Positions 5,145 through 6,514 of a stretch of 6,514 nt of DNA are shown here, in pieces. A model generated the notes under the pieces. The model saw nothing but the letters and a program-made list of their open reading frames with translations. It ran no database searches and had not been told where the DNA came from. The DNA comes from an uncultured Eubacteriales bacterium. Its GTDB lineage: Bacteria > Bacillota > Clostridia > Christensenellales > UBA1242. The stretch's first letter is position 1. Every line of letters starts with the position of its first letter. The stretch covers positions 1 to 6,514 of the forward strand of contig USNN01000052.1 of NCBI GenBank assembly GCA_900556185.1. Direction: 5' to 3'. The position numbers and the translations under genes were made by a program.

Positions 5145-6514
5145 GTGATTACGCTTTCTAATATTGAAAAACAATATGGTGATAAATTATTATTTGAAAA
5201 ATTTAACACCATTATTTATGATGGTGAAAGAGTTGGAATTGTCGGCTCGAATGGGGCTGGTAAGTCTACGCTGTTAAAAATCATTGCCGGCGAAGAAACT
5301 CCAGACCGAGGAAATGTACAAGTTGATGGCAAAATTGGATACTTAAAACAGATTACAGAGTATACCGAAACAGATTTTCTTCGTCTTACTGAAAACCCAG
5401 AGTTTATTCGTGAATTTTTTGAAATTAGAAGTAAACTCCATATTGATAATAGTATTGATTTTTCGGCAGATAGATTAAAGTCTTTGTCGGGCGGAGAAAA
5501 AACAAAATTGATGCTTGCTGGCATTTTGTGTCAAAACCCAGAAGTTTTGTTGCTTGATGAACCAACTAATCATATGGATATTGCGGGGGTTAACTGGCTT
5601 ATTGAAACGCTAGACTCTTACGGTGGCACGGTGATAGTTGTTTCACATGATAGATATTTTTTAAATAAATGTGTTTATAAAATAATCGAACTTGAAAACG
5701 GAAAGGCTAGGGAATTTGATGGTGATTATGATGCATATTACAATTTTAAGCAACAGGAATTAGTTGGCTTATTAAATAAATATGAAAGTCAGCAATCTCT
5801 AGAAAGAAAAATTAATAAGCAAATTGAAGCGCTTGGTGGTTGGGCTTCAAAAGGCGAAGCAACTGCAAGACGCCAAGGCGGAATGATGTCTGATAGTAGA
5901 ATAAAGGGTGCGGAAACCAAGGCTCAGGTAAGTGCGTCAAAATTAGCATCTCAAGCGAAAGCAAAGGTTTCTAGACTTCAGCAGTTGAAAGAAGATTTTA
6001 TTGAAAGACCATATACAGAAAATGTTGTTCATTATAAACTTGAAGCGGAACCATTTAAGGGAAAAAGCCTATACAAAGTCAATAATTTATGTAAGTCTTA
6101 TGGTGGTAAAACGCTGTTTAGTGGTGTGTCGTTCACAATAGATGCTGGAGATAAAATAGCGTTAAATGGCGATAATGGGTCTGGTAAAACTACACTTATT
6201 AAAATACTTTTAGGTCAAGAACCATATGATAGTGGAGATATTTATGTTTCCCCGGCCGTTAAAGTTTCTTATTTGAGTCAAGATGTATTTGATCTTGATG
6301 AAAATTTGACCGTGATGCAAAAAGCAAGCCAAGGGACTAAGGAATACAAAACATTATTCTTATCCAACCTTATAAATATGAATATGACAAGGCAAGTGTT
6401 TGATAGAAAAATTTCTACACTTTCACTTGGTGAGCGAATGAGAATAAAAATGTGTGAACTTATTTTAAGTGATTACAATTTTTTGATAATGGATGAACCC
6501 ACAAATCATCTAGA
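5145..6514 (+). CDS. ABC-F ATPase, probable ribosomal protection protein (3' end outside window)
   Basis: Two ABC ATPase domains lie on one chain with no membrane segments, the mark of ABC-F proteins, which bind the ribosomal E site rather than transport. Numbering from GTG 5145, domain 1 has Walker A GSNGAGKST (34-42), signature LSGGE (114-118), Walker B LLLDEPTNHMD (135-145) and the switch SHDRYFL (167-173). A charged helical linker spans about 205-285, with a loop GGWASKGEATARRQGG near its tip. Domain 2 has Walker A GDNGSGKTT (342-350), signature LSLGE (426-430) and Walker B MDEPTNHL, where the window ends. Both sites keep catalytic Glu in DEPTN. The linker and the later SYLSQDVFDL stretch resemble the VmlR/Vga antibiotic-resistance branch more than housekeeping EttA/Uup, judged from memory. 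In that branch the linker reaches the peptidyl-transferase centre and frees lincosamides, streptogramin A or pleuromutilins. It starts 12 bases after the maturase stop, so it is co-transcribed. Self-immunity to the peptide product is the natural inference; general drug resistance is the alternative. The missing 3' part should be small, about 50-100 residues. Confidence 0.9.
   Translation, partial: MITLSNIEKQYGDKLLFEKFNTIIYDGERVGIVGSNGAGKSTLLKIIAGEETPDRGNVQVDGKIGYLKQITEYTETDFLRLTENPEFIREFFEIRSKLHIDNSIDFSADRLKSLSGGEKTKLMLAGILCQNPEVLLLDEPTNHMDIAGVNWLIETLDSYGGTVIVVSHDRYFLNKCVYKIIELENGKAREFDGDYDAYYNFKQQELVGLLNKYESQQSLERKINKQIEALGGWASKGEATARRQGGMMSDSRIKGAETKAQVSASKLASQAKAKVSRLQQLKEDFIERPYTENVVHYKLEAEPFKGKSLYKVNNLCKSYGGKTLFSGVSFTIDAGDKIALNGDNGSGKTTLIKILLGQEPYDSGDIYVSPAVKVSYLSQDVFDLDENLTVMQKASQGTKEYKTLFLSNLINMNMTRQVFDRKISTLSLGERMRIKMCELILSDYNFLIMDEPTNHL

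Overview
The window looks like metagenomic DNA from low-GC Bacillota (gut-type clostridia), and its left edge appears to be chimeric. Bases 1 to about 600 have moderate GC and many ATC/GGA/CTG codons. They encode part of a YhgE/Pip-family membrane protein of the kind common in Lachnospiraceae. At about 590-605 the reading frame, codon use and protein family all change at once. From 602 the DNA is AT-rich and continues in the middle of an AddA helicase-nuclease, without its N-terminal half. The join cuts two unrelated genes at internal points, so an assembly or cloning artefact is more likely than a natural fusion, though a real deletion or rearrangement is possible.

Bases 602-3640 read as ordinary chromosome. 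They hold the C-terminal 720 residues of AddA (UvrD-type helicase motifs IV-VI plus a PD-(D/E)XK nuclease domain). After it comes a consensus promoter and a 262-residue secreted or membrane-anchored protein of unknown function, closed by a strong hairpin terminator. This terminator also works in reverse. Just beyond it, on the minus strand, lies what looks like the last 25 or so codons of a gene whose body is missing.

From about 3780 to the end lies the most interesting part, a three-gene operon that looks acquired. It has a promoter (TTGACA, 18 bases, extended -10 TGCTACAAT) and a 28-residue peptide gene absent from simple long-ORF lists, ending in a Cys/Gly-rich tail with three cysteines. 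Its stop codon directly abuts the start of a 398-residue radical SAM/SPASM protein. An ABC-F ATPase follows 6-12 bases later and runs off the right edge.

My reading is a small RiPP locus: the peptide is the precursor, the radical SAM enzyme installs a crosslink (probably a cysteine thioether), and the ABC-F protein, which resembles antibiotic-resistance ABC-Fs of the VmlR/Vga type, may protect the ribosome. If so, the product may be a ribosome-targeting peptide with ABC-F self-immunity. The gene identities are well supported. The chemistry, the target and the immunity role are inference.
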